From Owenia fusiformis (Eukaryota; Annelida; Polychaeta; Sabellida; Oweniidae): a DNA stretch of 64,000 bases. Shown here piece after piece: positions 10,934 to 23,726 of this stretch. Positions within the stretch are counted from its first letter, which is position 1, and each line of letters opens with the position of its first letter. A model generated the notes under the pieces. The model was not told where the DNA came from. It saw nothing but the letters and a program-made list of their open reading frames with translations, and searched no databases. The stretch covers positions 10,381,278-10,445,277 of the forward strand of contig CAIIXF020000008.1 of NCBI GenBank assembly GCA_903813345.2, written 5' to 3'. The position numbers were made by a program, and so were the translations under genes.

Positions 10934-11303
10934 ATCCTTCTGGATCTGCGATGCAACAGAGAGAGATGCTATGAGTATCAGAATGTAAATCAATAGGCAG
11001 GCTGACTTTGAAAATCCATCTAATTTGTTTTCAATTCAAACAGAACATAGCAGAAATGTTTTGCAAACATCAACACATTAATTTGAATGATAGCCTATAT
11101 ACAGATAGGAGAGGGACGTGCCGTTTGATAACAATTTGGCAATTTAATACTAAAATTTAGTTGTTTTGCAACTAAATATAAAGAAACAAACTGCAAAGAT
11201 TTTTCATAGCTATATGTTCTTTAACAGGTTAATATAAAGCCATTTTGAATGTTTTTTCACCATTTTGACTTTATATCTTAAACATCGAAAATGTATTTTT
11301 ACA

Positions 11304-11363
11304 AAATTTACAAGATTTACACGTTTTACAAGATTTACACGTTTTACAAGATTTACATGATTT
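11304..11363. repeat. 18-bp tandem repeat
   Basis: About three copies of TTACAAGATTTACACGTT. The surrounding 10934-12380 region is AT-rich and shows no gene I can support. Confidence 0.8.
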
Positions 11364-12482
11364 ATAGTTTACTTAAATATCAAGGATCGGCAGGTATCTA
11401 TATAATCATGAACCCAATACAAGTGCTGTAAACTATAACCTCATCCTTCAAGATCGGTCCTTCACTGCTTTCATAGCAGATCATGTAATGCAATGAATTA
11501 CTCTTGGGCCAAGGATGTATAACCTTCTCCTAGCATGTTGTTTCGAGCAATCATCATGCCTCATTTCTTCTAGCAGGCCTACGCACAGAACGAAACTGCT
11601 TGTGGAGATATGCATTAATTACTATCAACAAATGTGAAAATAACAAATTTGTACAGGGTAACACCTTTGAATTCCAAGGTGGAGCGACTGAAACCTTGTG
11701 ATTGATGTGGAGCTGAATGCAAATCCAAACATGGAAAATGTGTGATGGTGCTAATCTTTGTCTCTAAAAGTGAATTAGAATTAATTACTCGGTGAAGCTT
11801 TAAGATATTTAAGTTAATTAATTAAATGATGACCAGATTTCAAGATTATATTCTGACACCACTCAAATAATTATTCCATGTTTGTCTCGGTACGACATGG
11901 AGAAATGGGTGATGCAAAAACAATATTTTTTCTAAAACAAAATAGAGTTACGTAGTGAAAGATTTTTACGATTATTAAATTCAAAGATGGTATGTCATCT
12001 AAAATGTCAAATTAGAATGGGTGTAAATTGTTAACAAATTTATTTGAATTATAACTCATAATTTATAAAAATGAATTCATATTATCAAATGAAACGATAA
12101 GCTTTTTTCAATGTCGGAAAAGACTTTTTTCCGTTTCATTAAGGTACAATTTTAGGGAACACCCTGTACATATTAAGCCAGGCTTACTTTTTGTCACTTT
12201 AGAACAGCCTAATAGTGATTATCCTGAACATCTCTGGAATTTGATGACACCATGGATCATAGGGGGAATCGGATTTTAATTAGGTCTGGGAGACTTTGAA
12301 TAGCATCCCATGCTTTTTCTAAATAGTGTACAGGTGTGCTAAATCGAAACTCCCAATATTCCATTCTTTTAAAGCAGACATTTTACCTATAAAAAAAGTA
12401 ATAAAAATGACACTGTGCTATAAAAAATGAGATAGAGAAAATATTGTGGCTCGGAAATAAAGAAAAAATGAAAACATGATCT

Positions 12483-12575
12483 GCCATGGCCGGGATTTGA
12501 ACCTGCAAAATCATGGTTGCAAGCCTGATGCCCTTAATTTCAGAAATTTTCCTCCACACCACAATTATTAAATAG
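12483..12575 (-). repeat. tRNA-derived SINE-like fragment
   Basis: On the minus strand, GGTTCAAATCCCGG is a good RNA polymerase III B box and sits where a tRNA T-arm would be. It is preceded by an anticodon-like stretch GGCTTGCAACC and a weak A-box region (GTGGTGTGGAGG). The stems do not pair well, so it is a repeat remnant and not a functional tRNA. Confidence 0.45.
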
Positions 12576-13137
12576 TAGTCAATAATCATGCTAAGAATAT
12601 TAGAATACATATTTGAGTAAATATTCCAAGCCAAATTCAGAATTAATTCCTGTCATGACTGTCAAAAAAACATGGCCCCCAAAACAAAATTCTTGCTTCC
12701 AATTTTCAAAATGATATAGATTCATGGATCAGCTATTTTTGGCACCTGAACCCATCCTAATTCTTGAAATCCCCAATTTCAGCCTCTGAAGTCTGTGAAA
12801 GTCACTTTAAAAGGCAGAATCAGATCTATTGGGACGACAAAATTGCAACAAGCATGTATAGTTGACCTATAAATATATTCCTTACTTTTTCAAATATAAT
12901 ACCTCCCAAGGCTGAGATCCGCGATATGTTATCAATTTGGGGGAGTTAATTAAGAAATATAGAACGAAGAGCAGGGGTAATATCGTCGAATACACCCCGC
13001 GGGGCTAGGCACAAACGTTTTCTGTACCCCGAAGGGAGTTAGTACCGCGTGTATAACAGGGTGCAAGATTTACAAGGTGCCATGCAATTTTCAACAGTTC
13101 ACTCCCGGTTGCTCTAATGGTGGTGAAAGCACTGTAA

Positions 13138-16100
13138 CTACTTCCTGTAGGAAGCAATAATATTCTTCCACCGTTCATACAAGTCTTTCTTTTGAACAGG
13201 CCAGAATATTTTTAATTTTTTCCACCCATTTTCCTGTGTTGTTAAAATATGCTTGTTATCAGGGTCTAAAGAGGATGTATATGCTCCCATGACCATGGAC
13301 ATTGCCAATCTCGACGCGATGCAGATTTTCAACACATCTAGGTCGGTCTCATTGAGGGAGAAATATGAAGTATATCCAGCCAGAAAATACCCACCAACAT
13401 CAAGAGGATCGATAGCATTGCACTCAACCATGAGATAACAAACCGAAATAGCAACGTCGAATATGTAATACGACAAAGTGGAATCTTGGAAGTCCAACAC
13501 TCCACACACGTCATATTCCTTCTCAGACTTGTCTTTCTGATTTGATTCCCGTACAAGGACATTTTGTTCGTTAAAATCTCCATGAATTATTCCTGAAATC
13601 ACAAATTGTTAACGTAATTAGTACTGTAATTGTAGGATTTTTGTAAAAATAGAATTAGCATGTCTGAAAAATAGCATTTTACAATGAAGAGCCCATCATA
13701 TTTCATTTAGTCAAAAGTGTTTAATGTGTGCCTTTAGTGTATCTAGGGTATAGAGTACTAAAGAATAATACTCTTGGAATATCACAACCACCCCCCCCGG
13801 CACAAACGTTATACTTAGTATATAAACCATTAACCATATGAATACTCCACCTATAGATTAACTCACCTTTCGTCATTTTATAATACAGTGGCTCTACTTG
13901 TGTTTGGAAAGCAGAACGGATTTCATGTATTAGAGCATTTTTCTGAGGATCCGCAACTGCATGGACATACTTCTTCAATGTCTCAGGGGTATTGGTGAGG
14001 TCCCAAACACGTGTCTTCAATAGGCTGGTGAAGTCTGCATACGTTGAACTGTCAAACGTTGTCTCCTAAAGAAATAATGTAGAAATTAGGAACTAAAATA
14101 TCTGCGACCTACACCTTTGACTTGCACCTTCGACCTGCAGGGTGACCAAAAAGATGACCGCGTCACAGGGATTTTACTACCTTCCTAGAAATTAGTAGTC
14201 GATTTTGATGTACGAGGGTTGATCATAAAGTTCTCATAATATCTCTCTTATTTCTTTATTTTTCAATATTTTTAAATGAAATTTTCACAGAATGTGCAGC
14301 ATGGAATGTTTTATTAATCAAGCAAACAATATTTAGAATAACAGAAACATTAGATAAGGAATGGTTGCCATAGTAACTTGAAATCAAGGCACCTGAGGCA
14401 AATAAAAAAACTAACTCGAATAGCCCCCATTAACCATGTTTAAATACATAATAAGTTGTCAAATAAGCTATCAAACACATTAAATTGTCAAATAATATGG
14501 GCTCTTAACTGTTGTGAACTATTATAATGGTCATGTGAATTGTGTGATCTCATAATGGATGATTGTTATGCTTCATTTGAAGTGACTGTTAGACCCCATT
14601 ACTGTTTTGTCAAACATCCTGAGGAAAATTGATTTTGCCCCTTTAGTTCATTTTTAACATGTACAGACCACACACAGGGTGTAATTTTGTTGATATCTTA
14701 GCAATATATTTGTAAATAGATCATGTTTAGTCTGACCAAAGGATCTTACAAACTTAACATAACATTTTATCAGTATGAATTTTACTTTTCTGAAGATGTC
14801 TGCTTCTTTTGCATCCTCTTATTCAGTCATTTCTGATCATTAGCTTTGCGTCTTAGACTCTGGTATCACATCCAATGGAGCATGAAAGCACCCCTATGAC
14901 ATCACACAATTTACATGATCGATTTATTTAATTCTTAAAGCACATATTCAAGTTAAAATTTTAACGTGTTTTGTAATTCATGAGAGTTTATTATGTATGC
15001 ATACATGGTTGATTAAGCTCATTCTCTCAATTACTTTTATTTGCCCCGGGTGCCTTGATTTCTCGTTACTATGGTAGCCATTTCTTATTTAATATTTCAG
15101 TTAAACTAAATATTTTTTGCTTAATTAATAAGGCATTCTATGCTGCACATTCTGTGAAAATTTCATTAGAATATATTGAAAAATAAAGAAATTAGAGACA
15201 TATTATGAGAACTTTATGATCAACCCTCGTATATCGCATTTCTCTTACAACTGTAATCTTGGGTAAATTGTCGAAGTGACAATTTGAAATGAATCATAAC
15301 AATGTCCATTTTGATATCTTTTAACAATTACCGCAGGAGAAAAGAAATTGGGTTTCGAACATGATGTGAATAAGTTCATACTTTGGCGTATGCAGGAATA
15401 GGGTATGCTACTGAACACGTGGATGCGCCAGACTGGATGCGCGCCTAGTCTTGTGTGCCTTAATTAGTACTATGAGATGTAGATATGCACCTCTGTCATT
15501 AAGAAGATATGAAGGCTTGTCTCTACAATATCAGGGGCGTAGCCAGCAATTGTAAAGGGGTGCGATTTTTTGGGCGCACCCATCGCACCCCCCCCCCCCC
15601 CCCCCCACCACCTGGCTATGCTCATGATATTACAGTGCCCCTCTACAATATTACTTACCTTAGGGTGATGTGGATATCCATCTCTACCAGAGGCGTAGCT
15701 AGCCCATTTTGCGAGTGTACGCCCGTATGATTTCCCGGTTTTATCAAAATTAACAAAACGATGGTTCCATAAAATAGGAAGATCCCGGGTGTTCAGAAGA
15801 TAGGGGACACACTAAACACTCTTAATTCAATGAAGGAAATATGTATTGTTTGATCATTTTGACATAGCTTTTTAAAGGGATTGAATTAACTGTATTAACA
15901 GATAATATTCGGGAAACAAAATAGACAGATTCTATATAATCATGCCATCGGCGATCGAAGCCGTCTATCAAGGCGATTTTATTTTTTAGGCTACCTAAAA
16001 CTGTATGTATGAGGCTCATTGTTTTAAGCTTTTGTGGTCATTCTCCATGAAATATTATTATTTTTTCTGTGTTTGTTTTTATCTAGCTCACAAGATGATT

Positions 16101-19100
16101 AACAATAAAAGAACAGTTACACGACCGTCTCAACTCCATTTCGGATCTCAACAATCTGTACGTGATTCTATAGAATAAATTCTATCTTTCTGTTTTTTTG
16201 CATTTGCGAACATGTCAATAACAGTATCAATGTTTATATCCTGTTCCCTATGGATATGTGTCATGGCCAAGGAAGAAAGTCTTTCCTCATTCATTGTGGA
16301 ACGCAAGTATGACTTAATGCGTTTCAAACTGCTAAAGCTTCAAACTGATTCAAAACAAAGAAAATGAAATAATCGAGAACTTTTTTATTTATTTATTAAC
16401 ACAAGTCTTCATAGATCTCCTATCGATTTCTATCTCTTGGTAAAAAATTATTTTTCATCACAATTAATCAGGTAAATTTTATTTTTCCTTAAAATTTGAG
16501 AGTACGCCTGGGCGTACTTGGCGTACACGTAGCTACGCCACTGCTACAATTTTGCTTACCTTCAGTAAAAATGATTGTGTGTCTCTATATTATCATATTA
16601 AGTTACATTAATAAGATGCGGATGTGCACCTCGAAAAACGTACTTGCCTTTAGAAGATGGTCTATTTTCCCAAGCATCTGACCAGCGTTGTAGAATAGAG
16701 ATGGCGTGTATGGTACCGTCAGTAATACTTCCCCAGGTATATATGTCAACAGACGCACTACATGCTCTTTATATGGTCTATCAACTCCTTCCTCTGATTA
16801 AATGAAAAAAATCAAACGAACTTTTGAGACCAAACAATCAAAATCTAGAAGCAGTTTGAAAGTGTAAATTATTGAGTCAAAAACGCCTAAATGTGCAACA
16901 ATATATTAAGAGAATTTGTACGCGAACGTTTAAAATATCATAAGAGCTGCCCAGGAAATTACTTTCCACGCACGGACTTAGGCTGCGTTTTGAACTGCCT
17001 GCGGCGCAAGTCAATTGCATAATATCTAATAAGTTTTCACCCTAGTTACAACGAAAAAAGCTATAACTTAGCCCCTGCGTTGCAAATTACTTGATCACAC
17101 GTTTTCAACAAAAAACAGCTCATCCAAGCACACTTACACCGCTAATATTACTATGTGTCAAACTTTTCGGCTAACCACGTGTGTCAACCGCGTCGGCTAG
17201 TTGCTAGTGCACCACAGGAATTCAATTGCAATAAACCGTGGAGTCTTTCAAAATAATTATGTGAGTGTTATTACGCTCGGATGAGCTATTTTTGTTGAAA
17301 ACACATGAGCATGTTATTTGCTCTGCATGACTTATTGTTCTTTTAGACTTAGTGATACCTGAGGAGAAAACTCGTTAAAATATTACGCAAATTCACTTGC
17401 ACCGCGATAATACAAAAAATACAACCTTTACAACTGTTTCTTATAACACTTTCACACCTTGTTCATACTCAGTCGGAAAATTAGCTATTACGAAGGGGGA
17501 CTAATTCCCAGAAGACCATAATTCTACACGTTCACGTAGTTCCATTGTAAAAAAGTAGCGATGTAGCTAAGAAAGATTATAAAATTGAAAATACGTCTAC
17601 CATGTTTGCTCATCCACCCTTCGTCAACTGAGTTCGGCTTGTAAATGACCTGGAGAGACTTTTCTCTCCCAAGTACATTTGGAACGGGTTGTGGACATGG
17701 GATACCATGGTTGTGTAGCACTCTCTGCAATTTGTGTTCTGCATCTATAATCAAAAGTACAAACATTCCATGAATCTCATTCTGGTAAGTCCTTTTCATT
17801 CTGATACTCATAGCATCCCTCCCCGGGCATCTCTCTCTGCTGCATCGCAGATCAAGTACTTTTATAACAAACAGTATAGGGACTAGCCTGTAAGATAAAT
17901 AGATACTAGTAAATAATAAATTCACTTTCGAAATCAAAAGTTTTTGAAAGAGCTTAAATAGTCAAGATTGCAATTCTTCTAAAAATACAAGTAAACTTAA
18001 CATTTATTTTATTAAACAATCTTACCAATGTGTGATTTTCGAGATTCCAAGGAGTTCGTAATCTTGAGAGTATACCCATAGGGCCATCGTTTCTTCATAG
18101 TATTGTTGTTGTCATGTTCTATTTTCACCATTACGAAGAAATTTCTATCATTGTAGCTGGGCATTTCCTTGATGAAAATCACCTACAAATCCGAAATTTT
18201 AAACATTCATCTTTTTCTTTTTTTCATGTTTTGTTTTGGGAAAAGGACATTGGGCGTGGAGTAAAAATTGTATTTTTATTAATCAACCCGTCATTTTGAA
18301 GTTGATTTAACAAACAACCTGTTAGTCGACGAACACTGTTACTGTGGTCAGTGATCGCATGATTTTTATGTCAATGTAACGGTATTTCTATGGTGTCGGT
18401 CAAGTTGAACAAAAAATTGAAAAGCCATCTTCAAAATTGAACACAAATTGTGTCTTATGTAGGTACCCTGTCTGACACCCAATTTGAGTCCCAGGGAGTC
18501 CCTCGGGGATTAATTTTGGAACCCCTGCTATTTATAATTTACGTTAATGACATACTAGTATTCACAGCATCAAAAAGCCTTAAATCTGTTTTCTTTGACA
18601 CCAATCGTTTAGCTTCTGACCATCATTTAACAAGACTAGCTACATCGGTTGAATTGGCGAATATAGGTTGTTTCTTCACTGCTAAATACAAAAAGGTAAC
18701 CCAAACAAATCTTAACAACTTCGTCAAATGGGTAAGTCATATTAGGCACAATTGAAATGGTTACGATTGTATGGCCATTTTACAAAACATGCTCCAAATG
18801 CCAAAACATACCAAATTACCTAATATGAACCGGGATATGAACCCCCAGAATTTTACCTTAGGGGTTTTGATAGTAAATGTGTACATAACAACCGCAGAAG
18901 CCTCAGAGAGTTTAAGACAAAAGATTAGAAGGGGAATGAGAGCCATTACAATAGGCATTTGTGAGCGTGTCGTCAGAAAACTTCATGATGCGTTCAAGTT
19001 TGTCTACAAACACTAGACTGGCATTTCGGGCATGTTTTGAACAATGGCCATAAAATTGTGACCATTTGGAAAAGACCAAATCGGGGACCAAAGAAACTTA

Positions 19101-22100
19101 AATGAATGAAAGAATATTGAACAATGTTCAATTATAAAAAATACGTTTTTAAACCCATAAATTGATGACTGAGTTATTCATATTCAAATGAGTTTGACAT
19201 CAAATTGCAATCAACCCGGTTGCCGCCGCTGACCGAAAATTGCATTTGCGAATACTAACTAAAGTCATGGAACATCATAAAAACACAGCGCGCGCCAACA
19301 TAAACATCCATGTTTGGTATATGCATTGTAGTTTATCATGAAAATACTTGTATATACCACGGTGGGGATTGTCATCACGTGACCTTCGTAATTGATGGTG
19401 TCTGAACAAGTTGTACGGTTTTCTCGATTAAGCCAGAAAAATGAATATTTTTCATATTTATACTTTGTTAACAGCGTCAAGTTTCTCCCCACTTATGTAT
19501 ACTATCTCAGTCTTTCAAACGAACCTAAATTGACAAGCAGAGGACGCATATTATTTGAGATATGACTGTTTTTCGTTTCGAAGAATGATGGTGTCTGAAC
19601 AACTCTTAAATTCTGTATGATGGTGTCTGTACAAATTTTTTAAATACACGACATGGATACCAGTCTCCATGTTTTCATGTGTAATTGTTTATTATATACT
19701 ATGCATTCCTGTACTCTCGTATATTTAAGGCTTTGTATAAAAACCTAGTACCTCTTACCCACGTCCCGACCCACGTACGTGGGGCATGATACAGTCTTTG
19801 AAGGGTTCAATTTTTAAAATATAAGATCATTCAATCTTCGTCTATGCTGAATTGTAAATGCATTAGTGCACGTCGAAAAAAGGCGAACGCATTCCGTTCG
19901 GACTTTTCACGCGAGTTCCGAATGTCACGCATTTGCATTGAAATATGTGTATATGTCGAGCATTTTCTTCGAAATATTTCGTACCATTTTGGATGTTGAC
20001 TATACTCGTGCTACAAATGTACAAAGTGGATTAAGAATATAACTATACAATTGAATAATAACTCAAGGGAAATTGGTAACCTACCTAGAATGTCAAGATA
20101 AGGCTGTCCCAAGGTTAAGAAGGAGCATTATACCCAGCTCATTTGAAAGAATAATTGACTTAACATCAGGATATCATCAAGTCGATACATGCTGATATTC
20201 ATATGCTAAGTCAATGGAACCAAATAAAATAATAAAACAAAAAATGAAATGAAAATCAAAGGTTAAGGTCAAAATTGCAAACAAGAATCTTTTATTATCA
20301 GATATGCACTGACTTGACCTTTACAAGGTCACTATGGCCTCAATAACAATTAGGATGCACCTGAACACTATGCCATGATTAATGCCTTACTAACTACCAT
20401 ATTATATGTCATAATGGTCATGAATGACCTGAGGGCAGTTTTATATACTTAGTATGACGGATCTTTTATCTATTAATGCTCGTTCACTAGAAGCAATATT
20501 CACTAAAATTGTCACGTTTTTCATTTGCTGGGGACTTCCAGGAAGTTGTCTTTAAGGTGTGACTATATTGCCACATTTAGGTTGCATTACAACCTTGTCT
20601 TTATGGGTGTACTACTCTCCCCGTCATCCAATTCGGAATCACCATCCATAATTGAGCAAACAATTACACTTTCGTGTGTTGGGATGAATTTACGATCCCT
20701 GAGACTAAAATCATCGTTCCCCTTGCTGTGATTAAACAAAATGAAGCATAGAATTCCATTTAGCAAATCCCCGACATATTAAAACCTAATTTAGCGTAGA
20801 TTTTCCCTATTGGACGAGCCTTTGAGCCTTTGGCGCTATTTTTAAAAAATTGATGTGATAATCCTTTAAAGCTTTAAAAATTGAACCCATCAAAGACTGT
20901 ATCACGACTCACGTACGTGGGTACGTGGGCATAAGGTTTTTTATACAAAGCCTATATTTAATAAGTTATTAGTGTAGAATCTAGACCCTATTAATGTTAC
21001 ATAATTTTGCAGAGCAATTTACTTTAATCAGGACAATGACATCACGAAGAAATCCTGTATTTTGATCGGTCAGATTTCTCTGGCCTCTCAAAAGGTGACT
21101 GGCTTTACTGAATAATCATCTTTGTTCACTCGGCTCCCGTCGGAATGCAATGAAGACTGAGCGTGCGAAGATGCTGAATAATACCATCCCTGGGCAGTCT
21201 AAATCGATTGATGGATTCATGTTATATTGTTTTATTCAAGTACATCAAGTAATCTTTTGTAATATTGGATAAATAACGTCTGATCAATTAACTTAATCGC
21301 CCAGTTTCTGGTGACAATTCAATTCAATACAATTCCTCTGATGGATTATTGTCCCACACATGATTTGCAAATCTTTCAGTGAATGTTGGAAATTCAACCA
21401 ATGGATGGCAGTGATAACAGGCAGACATCACAATTCTACGTTGATTTCGGTTTAACACATTGGAAAGAAGCAGATGTATTTATAAAAAAACACATGAAAA
21501 CACGAGGACTACTTTCCAAGTAGTGTATTTTAAAATTTGTACAGACACCATCATGCAGAATTTAAGAGTTGTTCAGACACCATCATTTTTCGAAATAAAA
21601 AACAGTGATATCTCAAAAAATATGCGTCCTCTGCTTGTAAATTTAGGTTCATTTGAAAGACTGAGATAGTATGCACAAGTGGGGCGGGATTTGAAGCATT
21701 TAACAAAGTATAAATATGAAAATTATTCGTTTTTCTTGCTTAATCGAGAAAATCTTATGACTTGTTCAGACACCATCAGTTGCGAAGGTCACGTGATGAC
21801 AATCCCTACCGTGATATACCAAGTATTCCAATCTATTTTCGTTGAATACATGTTCAGTCTTCCGTACGAATACCATTGGAAAGCTACTGTTGTCGTCTTA
21901 CATAGTACCCCACACACAATTTTGTCGCCTACTTTGATGTGTTGTAGAAAAATATCCAATAAGAGTTTTCTCATGAAGTTTGGCATACATTAAATTGAAA
22001 CAATTTGTGACACTCAAATCTTTTTGTTTTGGGTAATATGACTTCACAGCAATTTGACTTCGGTTTCTAAATTGCTACGCATTTACAGATTTGACCTAAA

Positions 22101-23250
22101 TTAAGCTAAATTTTGAAACAATTTGTAACAAATTGATTACAAAAAAATGTGAATATTCTGGTCAATCCTATCCTATTAAACACCATTATAATTCACTGGT
22201 AAAAGAAAAACTGAACCAAGCAGGAGTGACTGTTATAATGTTACAATGATATGATGTTACCCCTGAAAGTTCACATGTTTAAACCATGTGAATCATTTCC
22301 AACAAAAGGTAAGGCGTCGGTGGCCACCTGTGAGGTATTGGGCAAATATGGCCTCCCGATCGTAGGCCAACGAAAAATTGAGTGCAAGCTCACTGTTAAT
22401 AATGCCTTAATTGTCTTAAACAAAATACAACCATTTTCTTGAGATTTTATGAGATGCGAGCTACTTGAAAGGATTTTTTAATTGAGTGAGACAGTAGGAA
22501 ATGCTGTAGTGGTAGGATGGGATAGAAATCCAAGCAGGGATGTCGTATTAAAAGGGGTCTTCACTCTTAAACAATAATAAAACCACACTTACAATATTCC
22601 TGTTTAGGAGTTAAACATCTCCAACACATAGTAACAATATCTTAAGAGAACAGACAAACCATATGTAATGCAATAAGTTTGTAATCAAAATGATTTAAAT
22701 TCTCTTTAAAAAATGCAAAACTGGAAATTTTCGTCGAATTTTGTTAAAACATGAATATTTAAAATTGCTTGTTTTTCGTCAATATTACTTAAATTTCCAA
22801 ATAAAAAAATTTGAGTGTCACAAAATGTTTCAAGTTTAAGTATGCCAAAAATAAGCAAACTCTTTTTGGATATTTTTCTACAATACATCAAAGTACAAAT
22901 TGTGTGTGGGGTACTATGTATTTTTCCAGAATGTATTATATTGAAGGAATAATACTTTATAACCAAAAGAATTCCCATGAAAAGACTGATAAGATGTCAC
23001 TGGTAACTCAAAGAAATGCTGATATTTCAAATTTTCTAATTTTCCAAATTTTTTCTCAAAGTTGCTGGACAACACTGGAGCTCCCATTGACCTCTCACCA
23101 GGTTTACTGAACGGATCGTACCTCCATCCCATATAAGACTTTTACCAAATCCTTTGCCACTGTTTCATTAAGTTGTGGTTTTATAAGATTACTTTGTTGA
23201 AGACCTGCAGTATCCAATTCTGTGTCTTTTTCTTGGTATCCAATTTCCAT
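13138..23250 (-). CDS. HYKK: Hydroxylysine kinase-like protein (6 exons)
   Basis: Coding exons on minus are 23122-23250, 18026-18182, 17601-17744, 16648-16793, 13867-14065 and 13138-13592. All phases agree and give 409 residues (human HYKK is about 373). The family (AGPHD1, aminoglycoside-phosphotransferase fold) phosphorylates 5-hydroxylysine with GTP in lysine breakdown. Visible motifs: exon 1 has the N-terminal KPQLNE...VLYGME helix; exon 2 has PSYNDRNF and YTLKITN of the nucleotide-binding lobe; exon 4 has VRLLTYIPG. The Brenner-type catalytic loop HGDFNEQN is near residues 262-269 and the metal-binding VLDFQD is near 290-295. The start is the first ATG after an in-frame stop. Intron 4 uses a GC donor (AAG|GCAAGT), the only GC-AG intron here. 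Introns 1, 3 and 4 are full of transposon remnants. The residues around LQVIYKPNSVDEGW look like an insertion relative to vertebrates. Identity is confident; exon 1 is slightly less so because it lies 4.9 kb away. Confidence 0.93.
14211..15231. mobile_element. Mariner-like miniature element in HYKK intron 4
   Basis: TIRs of about 195 bp begin TACGAGGGTTGATCATAAAG and end with its complement. They are flanked by TA, as expected for Tc1/mariner targets. No transposase ORF remains in the interior. The terminal GGGTTGATCA motif resembles that of the shorter element at 44180-44365. Confidence 0.85.
15535..15625. mobile_element. Short CAGGGGCGTAGCCAG element
   Basis: A short copy with CAGGGGCGTAGCCAG at one end and CTGGCTATGCTCATG at the other, and a C-rich run between. 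ATAT lies next to both ends. It resembles the non-autonomous 'GGCGTAGCC' elements common in marine invertebrates and has the same kind of end as the adjacent hAT relic. Confidence 0.6.
15688..16541 (-). mobile_element. hAT transposon relic
   Basis: Ends CAGAGGCGTAGCTAGC and its counterpart GTAGCTACGCCACTG are inverted. Between them, minus-strand bases about 16346-16205 translate to a stretch containing SLKRIKSYLRSTMNEERLSS followed by LAMTHIH. This matches the C-terminal dimerisation region of ZMYM/TTF-type hAT transposases. Stops and lost sequence elsewhere mean the transposase is dead. CTAC lies beside both ends, a possible short target duplication. It sits in HYKK intron 4. Confidence 0.75.
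16205..16346 (-). pseudogene. hAT transposase C-terminal fragment
   Basis: The reading frame encodes a peptide with FSSLKRIKSYLRSTMNEERL and LAMTHIHREQDINIDTVID. In hAT transposases this segment (hAT family dimerisation domain) forms the dimer near the C-terminus. Only about 45 residues remain, and no catalytic residues are present. Confidence 0.75.
17090..17322. repeat. Fold-back repeat in HYKK intron 3
   Basis: GTTTTCAACAAAAAACAGCT (from about 17101) and the inverse GGATGAGCTATTTTTGTTGA (from about 17279) form arms of 30-45 bp around a 140-bp centre. No termini or target duplication were resolved. Confidence 0.5.
18450..18755 (+). pseudogene. Non-LTR retrotransposon reverse transcriptase fragment
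   Basis: An open frame of 101 codons carries SQGVPRGLILEPLLFIIYVN, matching the GVPQGS...LGPLLFxIYxND motif of LINE reverse transcriptases. It is followed by a damaged FADDT motif (FFDTNRL) and a region like the thumb (NLNNFVKW). The catalytic aspartates are lost and the ends are missing, so it is a dead fragment. It lies antisense in HYKK intron 1. Confidence 0.8.
19342..19661. repeat. Left arm of large inverted-repeat element
   Basis: About 320 bp that is the reverse complement of 21507-21829 with moderate divergence. It includes several TGATGGTGTCTG motifs. Short ORFs in both arms share peptides (LTKYKYE.YSF, EGHVMTIPTV), but only because the arms are copies. Confidence 0.8.
19729..20952. 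mobile_element. TIR element with 9-bp target duplication
   Basis: Starts GGCTTTGTATAAAAACC and ends GGTTTTTTATACAAAGCC, with TIRs of about 88 bp that also contain a CCCACGTACGTGGG-like palindrome. It is flanked by perfect direct copies of TATATTTAA (19720-19728 and 20953-20961). A 9-bp duplication with long TIRs points to the Mutator or Merlin superfamilies. The 1.2 kb interior has no transposase. It interrupts the larger inverted-repeat element around it. Confidence 0.88.
21507..21829. repeat. Right arm of large inverted-repeat element
   Basis: Reverse complement of 19342-19661. Removing the 9-bp-duplication element between them leaves a parent element of about 1.3 kb in HYKK intron 1. No transposase was identified. 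Confidence 0.8.
21895..22925. repeat. Fold-back element
   Basis: Bases 21895-22035 and 22785-22925 are inverted copies (for example ACATAGTACCCCACACACAA and its counterpart, GACACTCAAATCTTTTTGTT and its counterpart). The interior is AT-rich without a recognisable gene. It lies in HYKK intron 1. Confidence 0.65.
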
Positions 23251-23726
23251 TTTGCACGAAGGCTCGGCCTCTTGACATACGTATTTGACCGGGTGTATTG
23301 ATGACCCCACTGATCAACAAGTTTTCTTCCAATTCAATTGACCACGTTCACGTGACGTCGGATCTAATTGATACAGGTAGAGTGAAAAAACTGCATGAAT
23401 AGCTTTGAAAATATTTGTTCGATGTTATCACATTTCAGGTATTGGTGGCCAGTCATGTATAAAAACTGGCTGAAGCAGTAATTGAATTACAAAAGCATGA
23501 AATATGAAAATGCAAGAGAAATGTCCTATTTTGATATATTGACTTTCTTTTCACAATATACAAAAAATTAAACAGATCACAGCTGATAGATTTCTGATTT
23601 CTATATACATATTTTTACTGCAGTTTCGCCTGACCAGGTAAAGTAACTGCTGAACTGGAAACCTGATTTCGCAAGCTGTTCATTAATCATCAATATATTA
23701 TTCAATATATACTACCCTTGGTATAC

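Noticed and set aside
19265-19492. Two similar short ORFs here and at 21679-21993 as a conserved gene pair
   Set aside because: They lie in the two arms of an inverted repeat, so the similarity is at DNA level and needs no protein selection.
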